DNA of 64,000 nt. Origin: Methylomonas sp. UP202 (GTDB lineage: Bacteria; Pseudomonadota; Gammaproteobacteria; Methylococcales; Methylomonadaceae). Below the pieces are notes generated by a model, which saw only the letters and a list, made by a program, of their open reading frames with translations, did not search any database and was not told the DNA's origin. Shown here piece by piece: positions 10,351-18,081 of this stretch (the first letter of the stretch is position 1; each line of letters opens with the position of its first letter). Location: assembly GCF_029910655.1 (NCBI RefSeq), contig NZ_CP123897.1, positions 5,383,547 through 5,447,546 on the forward strand. Direction: 5' to 3'. The translations under genes were made by a program, and so were the position numbers.

Positions 10351-12033
10351 TCACGCGCGCGGGTCCTCGCGAGTCGCCGCGGCCCATTCCGGCGAATAGC
10401 CGGCCATAATGGTGGGATCGGGCACATCCATCACCACTGATTCGCTGGCCATTAACGTGCCAACGATGCTCACTGCATTACGTAATCCCAAACGGACTAC
10501 CTTCACCGGATCGATGATGCCGATGTCCAAGAAGGGACCCAAGCGTTGCCGCTGCGTATCGTAGGCGTAACTCTCGCCGGCGTGTCGGCGTAAGTCCGCC
10601 GCGACGATTTCCCCATTCAGACCGGCGTTGCTGAGTATTTGTCGCAACGGCGCGAATAAGGCCTGACTCAAAATCGCCACGCCGCGTTGTTGTTCGGCGT
10701 TCTCGGCGATGACCTCGTCCAAGACCGCCGCCACGGCGACAAGCCCGGCACCACCGCCGGGCATGACGCCTTCCTCCAGCGCCGCTTGCACCGACTTGTA
10801 AGCGTTTTCAATGCGGACCATGCGTTCCTTGATTTCGATGTCGGTGACACCTCCGACGCTGAACACCCCGGTTTTACCGGACAGCATCGCGATGCGTTCT
10901 TCCAACTCGTCCGCTTCGTGCTGATTGCCGGTCGGGGAGCCGTCGCCCGGTTTGCGAGCGCGCACGTCCGCGAGCGCTTGACGCAAGCCGGACACAACCC
11001 GCGCGACGGCTTCGGAATCACCGGCACCGGCCAATATGGTAGTTGTTTCCGCGCTGACGATTGCGCGCTCCGCCTGGCCCAGTTGCGCCAACGTCAGATC
11101 TTCCAACCGAGTACCGTGGCTTTGTAAGACCGGCGTGGCGCCTGTCAACAAGGCTAAGTCGTTCAATCTTTCCAGCCGGCGATCGCCAAAACCGGGCGGC
11201 TTGACCGCGACAGTTTTGAACACGCCCCGAATGTGGTTCAGCAGCATGCCGGTCAACGCGTTGTCGCGGACATCGTCGGCGATCACTAGTAACGAACGAT
11301 GCTGGTCGGCGACTTGTTCCAAGATGGGCACCAAATCCATCAAGTCGACGATTTCCCGGTCGCAGAGCAGGATGTAAGGACGCTCAAGTTCCGCCGTGGC
11401 CCGATTGCGGTCGGTCACGAAATAGGGCGACAAATAGCCCTGGTCGTAGCGAATACCCTCGACAATATCCAGTTCGTCGTCCCGGCCGTTACCCAGTTGA
11501 AAAGTTAAGGGGCCATCTTGACCCAATTCGGCGAAAGCTCGGTTGAGCAATGTGCCGACGCCGGGCTCATCCTTGCTGGCGACTGCCGCTATTCGGGCGA
11601 TCCATTCCGGCGTGACGTCTGTCAATGCCCGGCGCCGCAATTCAATTTCAACCAGCGTCAGCGCCAGATCCAGGCCTTTTTGCAGTTGCAGTGGATGGAA
11701 GCCGGCCGCGACGCTTTTCAAACATTCCGCGGCGATCGCTCGAGCCAATACGATCGCCGTGGTGGTGCCGTCGCCGACTTGCCGCGACACGGATCCCGCG
11801 ACATCGCGCAGCATTCGCCCGCCGAGATCGGCAACCCGGTCTTCGAGAATGATCGAGTTGGCGACGGTCACCCCGTCGCGAGTAAAGATGGGCGGCATGC
11901 CATCGGTACGGTGCTGAATCAGTACCGCCGGCCCGGAACTGCCTAGCGTTGCCGCCGCGGCCCTAGCCACGGTGTCCATGCCTTGCATGATCCGCAAGCG
12001 GGCCTCGGGGTTGTAAATAATTTGTTTACTCAT
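10351..12033 (-). CDS. mmoG: MmoG, GroEL-like chaperonin of the sMMO cluster
   Basis: 560 residues from the ATG at 12033, which is preceded by GAGA; a longer frame to 12060 has no family support. It aligns through its length with GroEL: DGVTVA (Asp53, matching E. coli Asp52), VGDGTTTA (Asp88, matching Asp87), YLSPYF in the apical domain, VKPPGFGDRR, and EEGVMPGGG. In other methanotrophs MmoG is needed for sMMO expression, helping fold MmoR and/or the hydroxylase. Odd: the residue aligned with the ATPase-essential Asp398 of GroEL is Asn410 (segment RIENAYKS against RVEDALHA), codon AAC at 10806-10804. The GGM tail is missing and there is no groES next to it, so this is not the housekeeping chaperonin. 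Confidence 0.94.
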   Translation of the reverse strand: MSKQIIYNPEARLRIMQGMDTVARAAAATLGSSGPAVLIQHRTDGMPPIFTRDGVTVANSIILEDRVADLGGRMLRDVAGSVSRQVGDGTTTAIVLARAIAAECLKSVAAGFHPLQLQKGLDLALTLVEIELRRRALTDVTPEWIARIAAVASKDEPGVGTLLNRAFAELGQDGPLTFQLGNGRDDELDIVEGIRYDQGYLSPYFVTDRNRATAELERPYILLCDREIVDLMDLVPILEQVADQHRSLLVIADDVRDNALTGMLLNHIRGVFKTVAVKPPGFGDRRLERLNDLALLTGATPVLQSHGTRLEDLTLAQLGQAERAIVSAETTTILAGAGDSEAVARVVSGLRQALADVRARKPGDGSPTGNQHEADELEERIAMLSGKTGVFSVGGVTDIEIKERMVRIENAYKSVQAALEEGVMPGGGAGLVAVAAVLDEVIAENAEQQRGVAILSQALFAPLRQILSNAGLNGEIVAADLRRHAGESYAYDTQRQRLGPFLDIGIIDPVKVVRLGLRNAVSIVGTLMASESVVMDVPDPTIMAGYSPEWAAATREDPRA

Positions 12034-12221
12034 AAGTCTCGTATGCTGGTGGCGGACCAACGATCCCCGCCAAAATCGGCTTGCTCCCGAAGGGAGAACC
12101 GGCGAGGGCGCTAACCCAAGTTCTTAAAACCCAAACCGCCCCCTAAAAGCCATTCGTCCGGAACAGCTTTTCAGAAAGGTATCCTTTTGCCTTTGGGGAA
12201 GGTTGGGAACTAGTGCGGCAA

Positions 12222-12509
12222 TCAAGTTCGGTTTTTCATCAACGCCTGACCGGCCCGCGCCCGCGACAATCTGGCCCGCTTCAGCCTCAGCCAAACCCAA
12301 GTCAGTTTTTTGTCGTTATGGTCCAGCGCCAGTCGAAAGGCCTCCTCGTCCTCGGGCGGCATGCGCCTTTCCCAGTACTCGAGCAACTCGGCAACGCGCT
12401 CGTCGCCGAGCTTGGCAACCAACCGGATTTCTTCGGCGGCAAGCGCCCGAATGCTGTCTTCCAATTCCATGACCATTTCGTTGATAAACGCTTGATCTTC
12501 GCTTTTCAT
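12222..12509 (-). CDS. Small ORF between mmoC and mmoG, unknown function
   Basis: 95 residues from the ATG at 12509, 5 bases after the mmoC stop, so it is very probably cotranscribed and coupled. A TTG three codons earlier overlaps the mmoC stop and is a less likely start. The N-terminal two thirds are acidic and helical (MVMELEDSIRALAAEEIRLV), the last 30 residues basic (LRLKRARLSRARAG), giving a split-charge protein. No signal peptide, cysteine cluster or known motif is visible. I recall a small hypothetical gene in this slot in other sMMO clusters but cannot verify it here. It could be an assembly or regulatory accessory of sMMO; this is inference from position only. Confidence 0.75.
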   Translation of the reverse strand: MKSEDQAFINEMVMELEDSIRALAAEEIRLVAKLGDERVAELLEYWERRMPPEDEEAFRLALDHNDKKLTWVWLRLKRARLSRARAGQALMKNRT

Positions 12510-12514
12510 CGGAT

Positions 12515-13546
12515 TCAAGCGGCGCTAGGCAAAAATTTTTCCAAGTAGATTTTGTCGCGCGGGATGCCGACTTCGGCGCAGACCGCGTAAGTGGCATCGA
12601 CCATGCCCGGCGGACCGCACAAATACAGATCCGGTTTGACACCGGTACCCTGCAAGTCACGGCGTAAAATATCCACGACGCTGCCTTTCTCGCCATGCCA
12701 GCCGTCGCTGGCCTTCCAAACGCAAATACGCACCGACAAGGTCGGCATGGCTTGTTCCAGTTGCTGGAGCTGATCTCCGTAGAACACTTCCTGCTCGGTG
12801 TTGACGCCGAAATAGATCACGCAGGGCTGAGGTTCTTCCCATTCGTGCATGCGGCGTACCATTGATAGGATCGGTGCCAGTCCGGTACCACCGGCCACGA
12901 AATAACGTGGCGTAAAACCGTTTTCCTTCAATCCGAACACGCCCAAGGGCCCAACTACGTGAATGGTCTGGCCGACATAGGCATCCTGTTGCAAATAGGA
13001 AGAAAACTTACCGTTGTCGACGATCCGAATCAAAAACTCCAACTCGCCGCGATTGTTGGCGGTATTGGCCGGCGAATACGACCGACTGATTTCCGTACCC
13101 GGAATGACCAAGTTGTAGTACTGTCCCGAATCCAGCCGAATTTGCTGATCGTCACCGAGCTTTTGCAAACGCAATTTCACAACGTTACTGGACACCTGCG
13201 CCAATTCAACAATTTCGGCGTCGAATTCCAAACCCTCCGGCGAAAACGAAATCCGGTCATAGGTATACGGCACTTCGATTTCCAGATTAGTTGTCGGGAA
13301 ACAACGGCACAACAATACGAAACCCTCTTCGGCCTCGTCGGGCGGCAGGGCCTGGACACTGACCTTACCGATTTCGTAATCGCCTTCGGTACAAAATCCC
13401 TTGCAGGTCGCGCAACCGCCCTCGCGACATGAGGCCATCAGATAGATATCCTGGCGCAATCCGGCGCTGATGATATCTTCGTCGTCTCCGCAATCGAAGG
13501 CGACCGATTCACCGTCCTCGGTGATGATTTTGACATTATGCATCAT
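12515..13546 (-). CDS. mmoC: MmoC, sMMO reductase (FAD / 2Fe-2S)
   Basis: 343 residues from the ATG at 13546 (a second ATG follows at once). It takes electrons from NADH through FAD and a plant-type ferredoxin centre to the MmoX diiron site. Domains: 2Fe-2S at residues 1-95 with ligands Cys40, Cys45, Cys48 and Cys80; FAD domain with RSYSPANT near residue 155; NAD domain with YFVAGGTGLAP near 215 and the C-terminal YLCGPPGM. It ends FLPSAA, like its homologues. The start follows GGGAGACG at about 9 bases and lies one base after the mmoD stop. Confidence 0.96.
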   Translation of the reverse strand: MMHNVKIITEDGESVAFDCGDDEDIISAGLRQDIYLMASCREGGCATCKGFCTEGDYEIGKVSVQALPPDEAEEGFVLLCRCFPTTNLEIEVPYTYDRISFSPEGLEFDAEIVELAQVSSNVVKLRLQKLGDDQQIRLDSGQYYNLVIPGTEISRSYSPANTANNRGELEFLIRIVDNGKFSSYLQQDAYVGQTIHVVGPLGVFGLKENGFTPRYFVAGGTGLAPILSMVRRMHEWEEPQPCVIYFGVNTEQEVFYGDQLQQLEQAMPTLSVRICVWKASDGWHGEKGSVVDILRRDLQGTGVKPDLYLCGPPGMVDATYAVCAEVGIPRDKIYLEKFLPSAA

Positions 13547-13547
13547 G

Positions 13548-13811
13548 TTAAGCGTCTCCCTGGCCGACGCGCGCCGCAGAGACATTGAAAAACGCCATCA
13601 CGTGCTCAACTGCCCGGCGAGAGGCATCCAGCGTCAACGAGCACCCTTCTTGCACCAGCTTGCGGTCGCGGTAGATGGTCCAGCGCCACATGAAGTCCAA
13701 GTCTTCGCCGAATGCGGTATAGGGGGCAACATCGTATAACTTGGTCACCGGCGCGGAGGCGTCCGGAAACGGCGGTGGCGTCGCCGATTTGATATTGGCT
13801 AGTAAATCCAT
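13548..13811 (-). CDS. mmoD: MmoD (OrfY), sMMO assembly / copper-switch protein
   Basis: 87 residues if the ATG at 13811 is used; the frame extends to an ATG at 13904, but the extra 31 residues have no family support and that ATG lies inside an inverted repeat. The core matches the MmoD family: DLDFMWRWTIYRDRKLVQEGCSL in pieces around residues 36-58, then a helical end (RAVEHVMAFFN). MmoD inhibits the hydroxylase in vitro and is implicated in the copper switch between particulate and soluble MMO. It sits after a 170-bp gap from mmoZ that contains two hairpins, unlike the tight spacing elsewhere in the operon. No strong Shine-Dalgarno is seen before 13811. Confidence 0.88.
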   Translation of the reverse strand: MDLLANIKSATPPPFPDASAPVTKLYDVAPYTAFGEDLDFMWRWTIYRDRKLVQEGCSLTLDASRRAVEHVMAFFNVSAARVGQGDA

Positions 13812-13893
13812 CGTACTGTCTATCGAGTTAGATTGAGAATAAGCCGAGACGCGATCCGGCGCCCCAACCGAAAAAACCGGGGGAAAGAAGAGC

Positions 13894-13965
13894 CCGCCAT
13901 CCATGGCGGAACCCTAACATGCCGGAGAACGGGCCTCCCGCATACGAATAAAGGCCCGTTCGCCG
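13894..13965 (-). promoter_or_regulatory. Tandem inverted repeats in the mmoZ-mmoD gap
   Basis: Two stem-loops are readable. The first on the transcript is a perfect 10-bp stem (GAACGGGCCT with AGGCCCGTTC, arms at 13952-13961 and 13927-13936), with three more pairs possible at its base. The second is a 7-bp stem CCGCCAT/ATGGCGG (13894-13900 and 13903-13909) with a two-base loop. A T-rich stretch follows about 20 bases later (GGTTTTTTC). They may act as a partial terminator or an mRNA-end stabiliser, separating expression of the hydroxylase genes from mmoD-mmoC. Confidence 0.6.
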
Positions 13966-13981
13966 ACAATTCGATGCCCGA

Positions 13982-14485
13982 CTATTGCAATGTCACGACT
14001 CTGACGCCACGCACTTTGCGTAGATCTTCGAGAGACATTTCGTAATAGTCGGTGTTACGCAACTCCATCAGCTTGGTGCCGAGAATGCGGTCGGTATCCA
14101 TGAATACGTTGACCGGCATCATCGGCGGCTTGAAGGCTTGGCGGAAACCAATATGGATTTTTTCCGCCGCGAATTTATCGGTGCAGGCCGCCATTTTGGC
14201 AAGCACCGCATCCGCTTCCTTCTGGGCATCGGCGCCGTTGGCGCATTGGTTTTGGATTTGCTGGTCGTTAAGCTCCTTGTGTTTCAACAAGGCTACTTTT
14301 TCCTCGAGCTTGCACTCGATCCAACCCCAATCGAGTTCAAGATCATAGCTTGCACGAAGCGGCGTGGTGTACTTGAGACGAAACTCGTTAAGCATTTCCA
14401 CGCCTTTGGCCAGCGTATTGAGCGAACCGATTTTTTTGATCCATTCATCGCGAACCGGGTTGTCATGAATGTTGTAATTTGCCAT
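13982..14485 (-). CDS. mmoZ: MmoZ, sMMO hydroxylase gamma subunit
   Basis: 167 residues, normal length. The gamma subunit is a small helical protein that caps the (alpha-beta-gamma)2 hydroxylase and holds no cofactor. Seen: NIHDNPVRDEWIKKI at the N-terminus, the ELDWGWIECKLEEKV segment around residue 50, and FRQAFKPPMMPV near residue 115, all typical. The start has a good ribosome site (AGGAG, 9 bases before the ATG). It follows mmoB after 12 bases and is followed by the hairpin-containing gap before mmoD. Confidence 0.97.
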   Translation of the reverse strand: MANYNIHDNPVRDEWIKKIGSLNTLAKGVEMLNEFRLKYTTPLRASYDLELDWGWIECKLEEKVALLKHKELNDQQIQNQCANGADAQKEADAVLAKMAACTDKFAAEKIHIGFRQAFKPPMMPVNVFMDTDRILGTKLMELRNTDYYEMSLEDLRKVRGVRVVTLQ

Positions 14486-14497
14486 GGGTAAAAACTC

Positions 14498-14920
14498 CTA
14501 TGATTTCAGGTCTTCCAATTGACGATCCAGGCCCATCAACTCCGAAGTGATGGTGAATTTCTCGCCCAGGGTAAAGGCACGGCCGATCGTGGACGAAACG
14601 TCCACCAGGAAGTCATAGACGCTGAAGTGACGACCCAACAACTCCGAGACTTCCTCGCAATCGACTTCGATCTTGCCGGTGGCTTTCAACCACCAGTAGC
14701 CGGCGCGGTCTTCGACCACTAAAGTCGGATTGTCGGCCTTGCGATCGCCCAGCAAGATTTCGTCGACGACGATGTTAATCTCGTCGGATTTTTTCAGCAC
14801 CAGAACCACTTCGTTGCTTTCATGCACCACTTGGTTTTCTTCGGCGAAATACTCGTCGGCAAAAGCTTTGCCGGTTTTGGCCATAATGCCGGCGCCGTAC
14901 GCGTTAGAACTGACTGACAT
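14498..14920 (-). CDS. mmoB: MmoB, sMMO regulatory (coupling) protein
   Basis: 140 residues. The cofactorless coupling protein binds the hydroxylase near the MmoX active-site canyon and controls oxygen and methane access. The sequence begins SVSSNAYGAGIMAK and contains ENQVVHESNEVVLVLKKSDEI, VEDRAGYWWLKATGKIEVD (each given in part) and ISELLG-like ELLGRHFSVYDFLVDVSSTIGRA near residue 100, as in known MmoB proteins. The N-terminal tail, needed for full activity and cleaved in some preparations of M. capsulatus MmoB at Gly12-Met13, reads GIM here as well. Spacing to mmoY is 10 bases. Confidence 0.97.
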   Translation of the reverse strand: MSVSSNAYGAGIMAKTGKAFADEYFAEENQVVHESNEVVLVLKKSDEINIVVDEILLGDRKADNPTLVVEDRAGYWWLKATGKIEVDCEEVSELLGRHFSVYDFLVDVSSTIGRAFTLGEKFTITSELMGLDRQLEDLKS

Positions 14921-14930
14921 GTTGCTCTCC

Positions 14931-16109
14931 TTATTTCAAGCCTTGCAGAATGGTTTTGATAATGGCCGCTTTGTCGAATTTGTAGCTGACTTTGTCGGCA
15001 TAATCGAGTTTCCAGTCGTCGAAGACCCGCTCTAACGCAGCCTCAACGGCATCCTTGCTGGTCACACCGGGAATGGTCGGGATTTTTGTAAAAATGCCCA
15101 TGAAATCCTGCAATGCTTGCACTGTTCTTGGCAACCATTTGTCGGTCCAAGCCCGCATCATCCGGCGGTTGTAGTCGCCGAACTCAGCGTCGTCACCTAG
15201 ACATTCGAAGAACATGTCGGAGGTGATGCCCTTGGTTTGCGAGAAATACAACTGCATTTGGTTGATAAAAAACGGCGTCAAGGTATCACCGTAGTAGGAG
15301 GACAGGCGTTGGAAAAACTCCCGACGCACGAACTGGCCGAACAAGGGGTCGTAAACCATGTGGCAAGACCACAGGATTTCGTTCCAGTCGTACGTGGCTT
15401 GCCAGATGTCCTGAACCGTTTCGCGCGCACCTTTGTAGATGGCCCCTTGCGTCCATTCGCGTTTCGGTTCGTCGGTGGATTCAGGAAATCCAGGCACCAA
15501 TTTCGCCAAAAAGGTTCTTTCCAATTGGATCATTTGCGCGTTATCGACTTTATCGAAGCCGATCATCGCGATACTCATCCGCAAGGTATCGCCCAGGCAG
15601 TCGCGGGACGCCGAGGAATGCGCGTTGAACAAACCGTACTCGTTGAAGCAAAACGCGCCGAGATAGTCGTTCAATACTTCGTCGCGCCAAATGGGGTCTA
15701 TCGAGCGCACTTGACCTTCGGATGAATACGCCAGCAGGAAACGATCGGTGTAACGCCATTCCTCCGCTTTGTCTTTCACGTACGGTGCGTGCCAACGTTT
15801 AGCGGGATCGCGGTGTTTGTGCCAGTCGGTGGAATGCAGTTCGGTAGTCTCGTTACCCCAGGACGGACGGCCGCCGTGGAATTTTTGAGTCCAATCGCCC
15901 CAGTCCAACCCCCCGGGAATCCAGTCCGGGGTGGGTTGCGCATAGCAGGTCAATACTTCGTATTCGGTCAGCCGGCGACCGCGCGGCTTAACGAAGTAGT
16001 TCATCTTACGTTGTGTATCCAGCGGCTGATCGGGAATGGCTTCCAGAATTTCTTTGACCATTTCCGGATCGGTCAATCCGCGTTTTCCTTGTTGTACTTG
16101 TACAGACAT
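14931..16109 (-). CDS. mmoY: MmoY, sMMO hydroxylase beta subunit
   Basis: 392 residues, normal length for the beta subunit, a ferritin-like helical protein that forms the dimer interface of the hydroxylase and lacks metal ligands. Recognisable segments are RKMNYFVKPRGRRLTEYE near residue 40, PDWIPGGLDWGDWTQKFHGG around 75-95 and the helical core with EWTQGAIYKGARE. It follows mmoX after 35 bases with a Shine-Dalgarno (AGGAG) before the ATG. No promoter is obvious between mmoX and mmoY, so it should be carried by the mmoX transcript. Confidence 0.97.
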   Translation of the reverse strand: MSVQVQQGKRGLTDPEMVKEILEAIPDQPLDTQRKMNYFVKPRGRRLTEYEVLTCYAQPTPDWIPGGLDWGDWTQKFHGGRPSWGNETTELHSTDWHKHRDPAKRWHAPYVKDKAEEWRYTDRFLLAYSSEGQVRSIDPIWRDEVLNDYLGAFCFNEYGLFNAHSSASRDCLGDTLRMSIAMIGFDKVDNAQMIQLERTFLAKLVPGFPESTDEPKREWTQGAIYKGARETVQDIWQATYDWNEILWSCHMVYDPLFGQFVRREFFQRLSSYYGDTLTPFFINQMQLYFSQTKGITSDMFFECLGDDAEFGDYNRRMMRAWTDKWLPRTVQALQDFMGIFTKIPTIPGVTSKDAVEAALERVFDDWKLDYADKVSYKFDKAAIIKTILQGLK

Positions 16110-16144
16110 TGAGCTGTCTCCTAAGATAGTGGTAAGAACGACGT

Positions 16145-17728
16145 TTACAGAGCGTCCAACGGGTCTTTAAACACGCAGTTCAGCTTTTTGATGTCGTCCA
16201 AGGTCCACAACTTGCCGTTTTTGTTGGTGTGCGGTTGGGCGATCAAGGTTTTACCGTCGCTACGCACGCCGTGCTGTTCGGCGATTACTTCGGACAATTC
16301 GCGTCCCGCGTATTGTTCGAACATGTTTTGGCACTCGTAACGTTCCGGCTCGCTCAACCACATCCGCTCGCCCCATTCGTCGCTAAACGAATGTTTTTTG
16401 CCGTTGTACTCGTGGACTCTCAGCGTGCTGGCGCCTTTGCACAATGAAGGGCAGAACGGTACTTGCGAAACGCGGTCGATGTAGATCGGATGGTTGTTTT
16501 CGATGAACCACATCAACGGAATAAAGCCGCTGTTCGGATCTTCGCAACCGCGCGCGCGCCACTCGTCGTAGATTTTGCCGTATTGGTCGTACCAGCCTGG
16601 ATAGTTGGCTTCGAACCAGTCCGCTTCTTCGGCGGTCGGCAGCGTCAAGCGGAAGAAACCGGTGGGCCACAAGGCATAGGCCAACAGGAACAGGTCGTGG
16701 TGAGCCCAATACGCGTCTTTTTTCGCATCGCGCAAACTGCGTGGCGATTCGACACCATATTTGCCTAGACGGCCGATCCAGATGCCACCCCAGTCTTCGT
16801 AAACCCAGCGGTTCCAGGTTTTGACCCAAGGCTCGACTTTGAATTTCGAGCCGTACTCAAACAACATACCCAATACCGGCGTGAAGTATTTTTGTTGGGT
16901 CCAGAACGCGTTGTTCAAATCGGTGTTCAGATATTTGGAAGCCGCCGCGTCGTTGGCGATGGACACCACGGTTTGATAGCCGTTGGCCATGTGGCGCAAC
17001 TCGTCGGTTTCGATCGACAGGAACACGGTCGGGGTAATTTCGTCGCCGTTGGCCGCCGCCCATTCGGTGATCGCGACGATCAACGGATTGGTGAAGCAAG
17101 CCTCGCCGACCAATTGCAGGTTAACCGAGCACTCGACGGCGTCACCGGAGATAAAGCCGTCGGAGAACACCCGCTTCATACCTTTCCACAGCGGGCCGAT
17201 GGTGCGGGTGCGGCGCGCATCGTTATGGCCGGCGGGATCGTGGAAATGCTTGCTGAAGTAGTAGTTTACGTAACCGCATTGGTTGGTGTGGCGAATTTCA
17301 TCCAACACCTGAGCCAAGTAGCCGTTTTTTTGCTCGGGCGCGGAAGCCGAATCCCACAGCATGCCGGTCGCGGCGATGGCGTTGTATTCGCCGACTTCCA
17401 AGAAGTTGGAAGCGACTTTCATGGTTTCGCCCCATTTCGGATGTACGCGATTGCCCGCATCCAAGCGAGTCAGCACGTCTTGCAAACTGCCAAACTGGCG
17501 CTCGTCCTTGACCGACTCCATTCTGGCGTATTCCTTGGCGATCAGCTTGAACTGTTCCTTGGTTTCATTCGCCATTTTGTACTTGGTAGGATACTTGGTG
17601 CGATTTTTGTCAAAGTCCCAAGTGAAACTTTGCAACCACCGATGGACTTCCTGGGCGTTGACGCTGGTTGGCGCGCGATTGACGGCCAAGGCATCGGTTG
17701 CGGCTTTTGTTGCTGCACTTATAGCCAT
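16145..17728 (-). CDS. mmoX: MmoX, sMMO hydroxylase alpha subunit (catalytic)
   Basis: 527 residues. It oxidises methane to methanol at a carboxylate-bridged diiron centre in the cytoplasm. All six iron ligands are present at the canonical numbers: Glu114 (EVGEYNA), Glu144 and His147 (DEIRH), Glu209 (VGEACF), Glu243 and His246 (DELRH). Thr213, the active-site gate residue, and Cys151 are also kept, so the enzyme should be active. First gene of the sMMO operon, read from a sigma-54 promoter about 120 bp upstream. The nearest relatives by memory are Methylomonas MmoX proteins. Confidence 0.98.
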   Translation of the reverse strand: MAISAATKAATDALAVNRAPTSVNAQEVHRWLQSFTWDFDKNRTKYPTKYKMANETKEQFKLIAKEYARMESVKDERQFGSLQDVLTRLDAGNRVHPKWGETMKVASNFLEVGEYNAIAATGMLWDSASAPEQKNGYLAQVLDEIRHTNQCGYVNYYFSKHFHDPAGHNDARRTRTIGPLWKGMKRVFSDGFISGDAVECSVNLQLVGEACFTNPLIVAITEWAAANGDEITPTVFLSIETDELRHMANGYQTVVSIANDAAASKYLNTDLNNAFWTQQKYFTPVLGMLFEYGSKFKVEPWVKTWNRWVYEDWGGIWIGRLGKYGVESPRSLRDAKKDAYWAHHDLFLLAYALWPTGFFRLTLPTAEEADWFEANYPGWYDQYGKIYDEWRARGCEDPNSGFIPLMWFIENNHPIYIDRVSQVPFCPSLCKGASTLRVHEYNGKKHSFSDEWGERMWLSEPERYECQNMFEQYAGRELSEVIAEQHGVRSDGKTLIAQPHTNKNGKLWTLDDIKKLNCVFKDPLDAL

Positions 17729-17847
17729 GTTGATTCCTCATTGTACTGTTATAGGTTTGATCGAGGCCGGCGCCGATCGGCGGGGTGCTTTTCGTCGTCT
17801 TGAAGTGCTTTCATCTGCGGGGCGGCGCAGGCCTCGGTGCCTAATAG

Positions 17848-17863
17848 TGCAAGCAGCGTACCA
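17848..17863 (-). promoter_or_regulatory. Sigma-54 (-24/-12) promoter of the sMMO operon
   Basis: On the minus strand TGGTACGCTGCTTGCA matches the sigma-54 consensus TGGCACGN4TTGCW with a single mismatch, and the GG and GC dinucleotides are 10 bases apart as required. Transcription would start about 12 bases below the GC, near 17838, giving a leader of about 110 bases before mmoX. MmoR is the obvious activator. Confidence 0.88.
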
Positions 17864-17942
17864 ACTTGAACAAAAGCAATTTTTTTGATCTGAATCAATA
17901 ATTTGAAAGCCGCCGAAGCCAGCGCCAATACAGCGGAATTAG

Positions 17943-17959
17943 CGTCCACTTTCTGGACG
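17943..17959. promoter_or_regulatory. Candidate upstream activator site for MmoR
   Basis: A perfect dyad CGTCCA-N5-TGGACG lies about 90 bp upstream of the -24 element of the mmoX promoter, at the distance usual for sigma-54 enhancer sites. A second imperfect dyad (GCGACCGGTTCGC, 17988-18000) lies further upstream. Binding by MmoR is inferred. The remainder of the 353-bp gap between mmoX and the divergent lipoprotein shows no gene. Confidence 0.5.
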
Positions 17960-18081
17960 TTGCTTAGAAATAAGACGTTCAATCGAAGCGACCGGTTCGC
18001 GGCGATTAAGCGGCCATTAAGGGGACGCGGCTACTCTGGAACCCACTCAAATCAATCGAGCGAACAGCCCAGAGGCACCGT

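Noticed and set aside
10351-12033. MmoG as the housekeeping GroEL
   Set aside because: No groES, no GGM tail, Asp398 replaced by Asn and position inside the sMMO operon.
13812-13904. Longer MmoD start at 13904
   Set aside because: The extra 31 residues have no counterpart in known MmoD and the ATG sits inside a hairpin.
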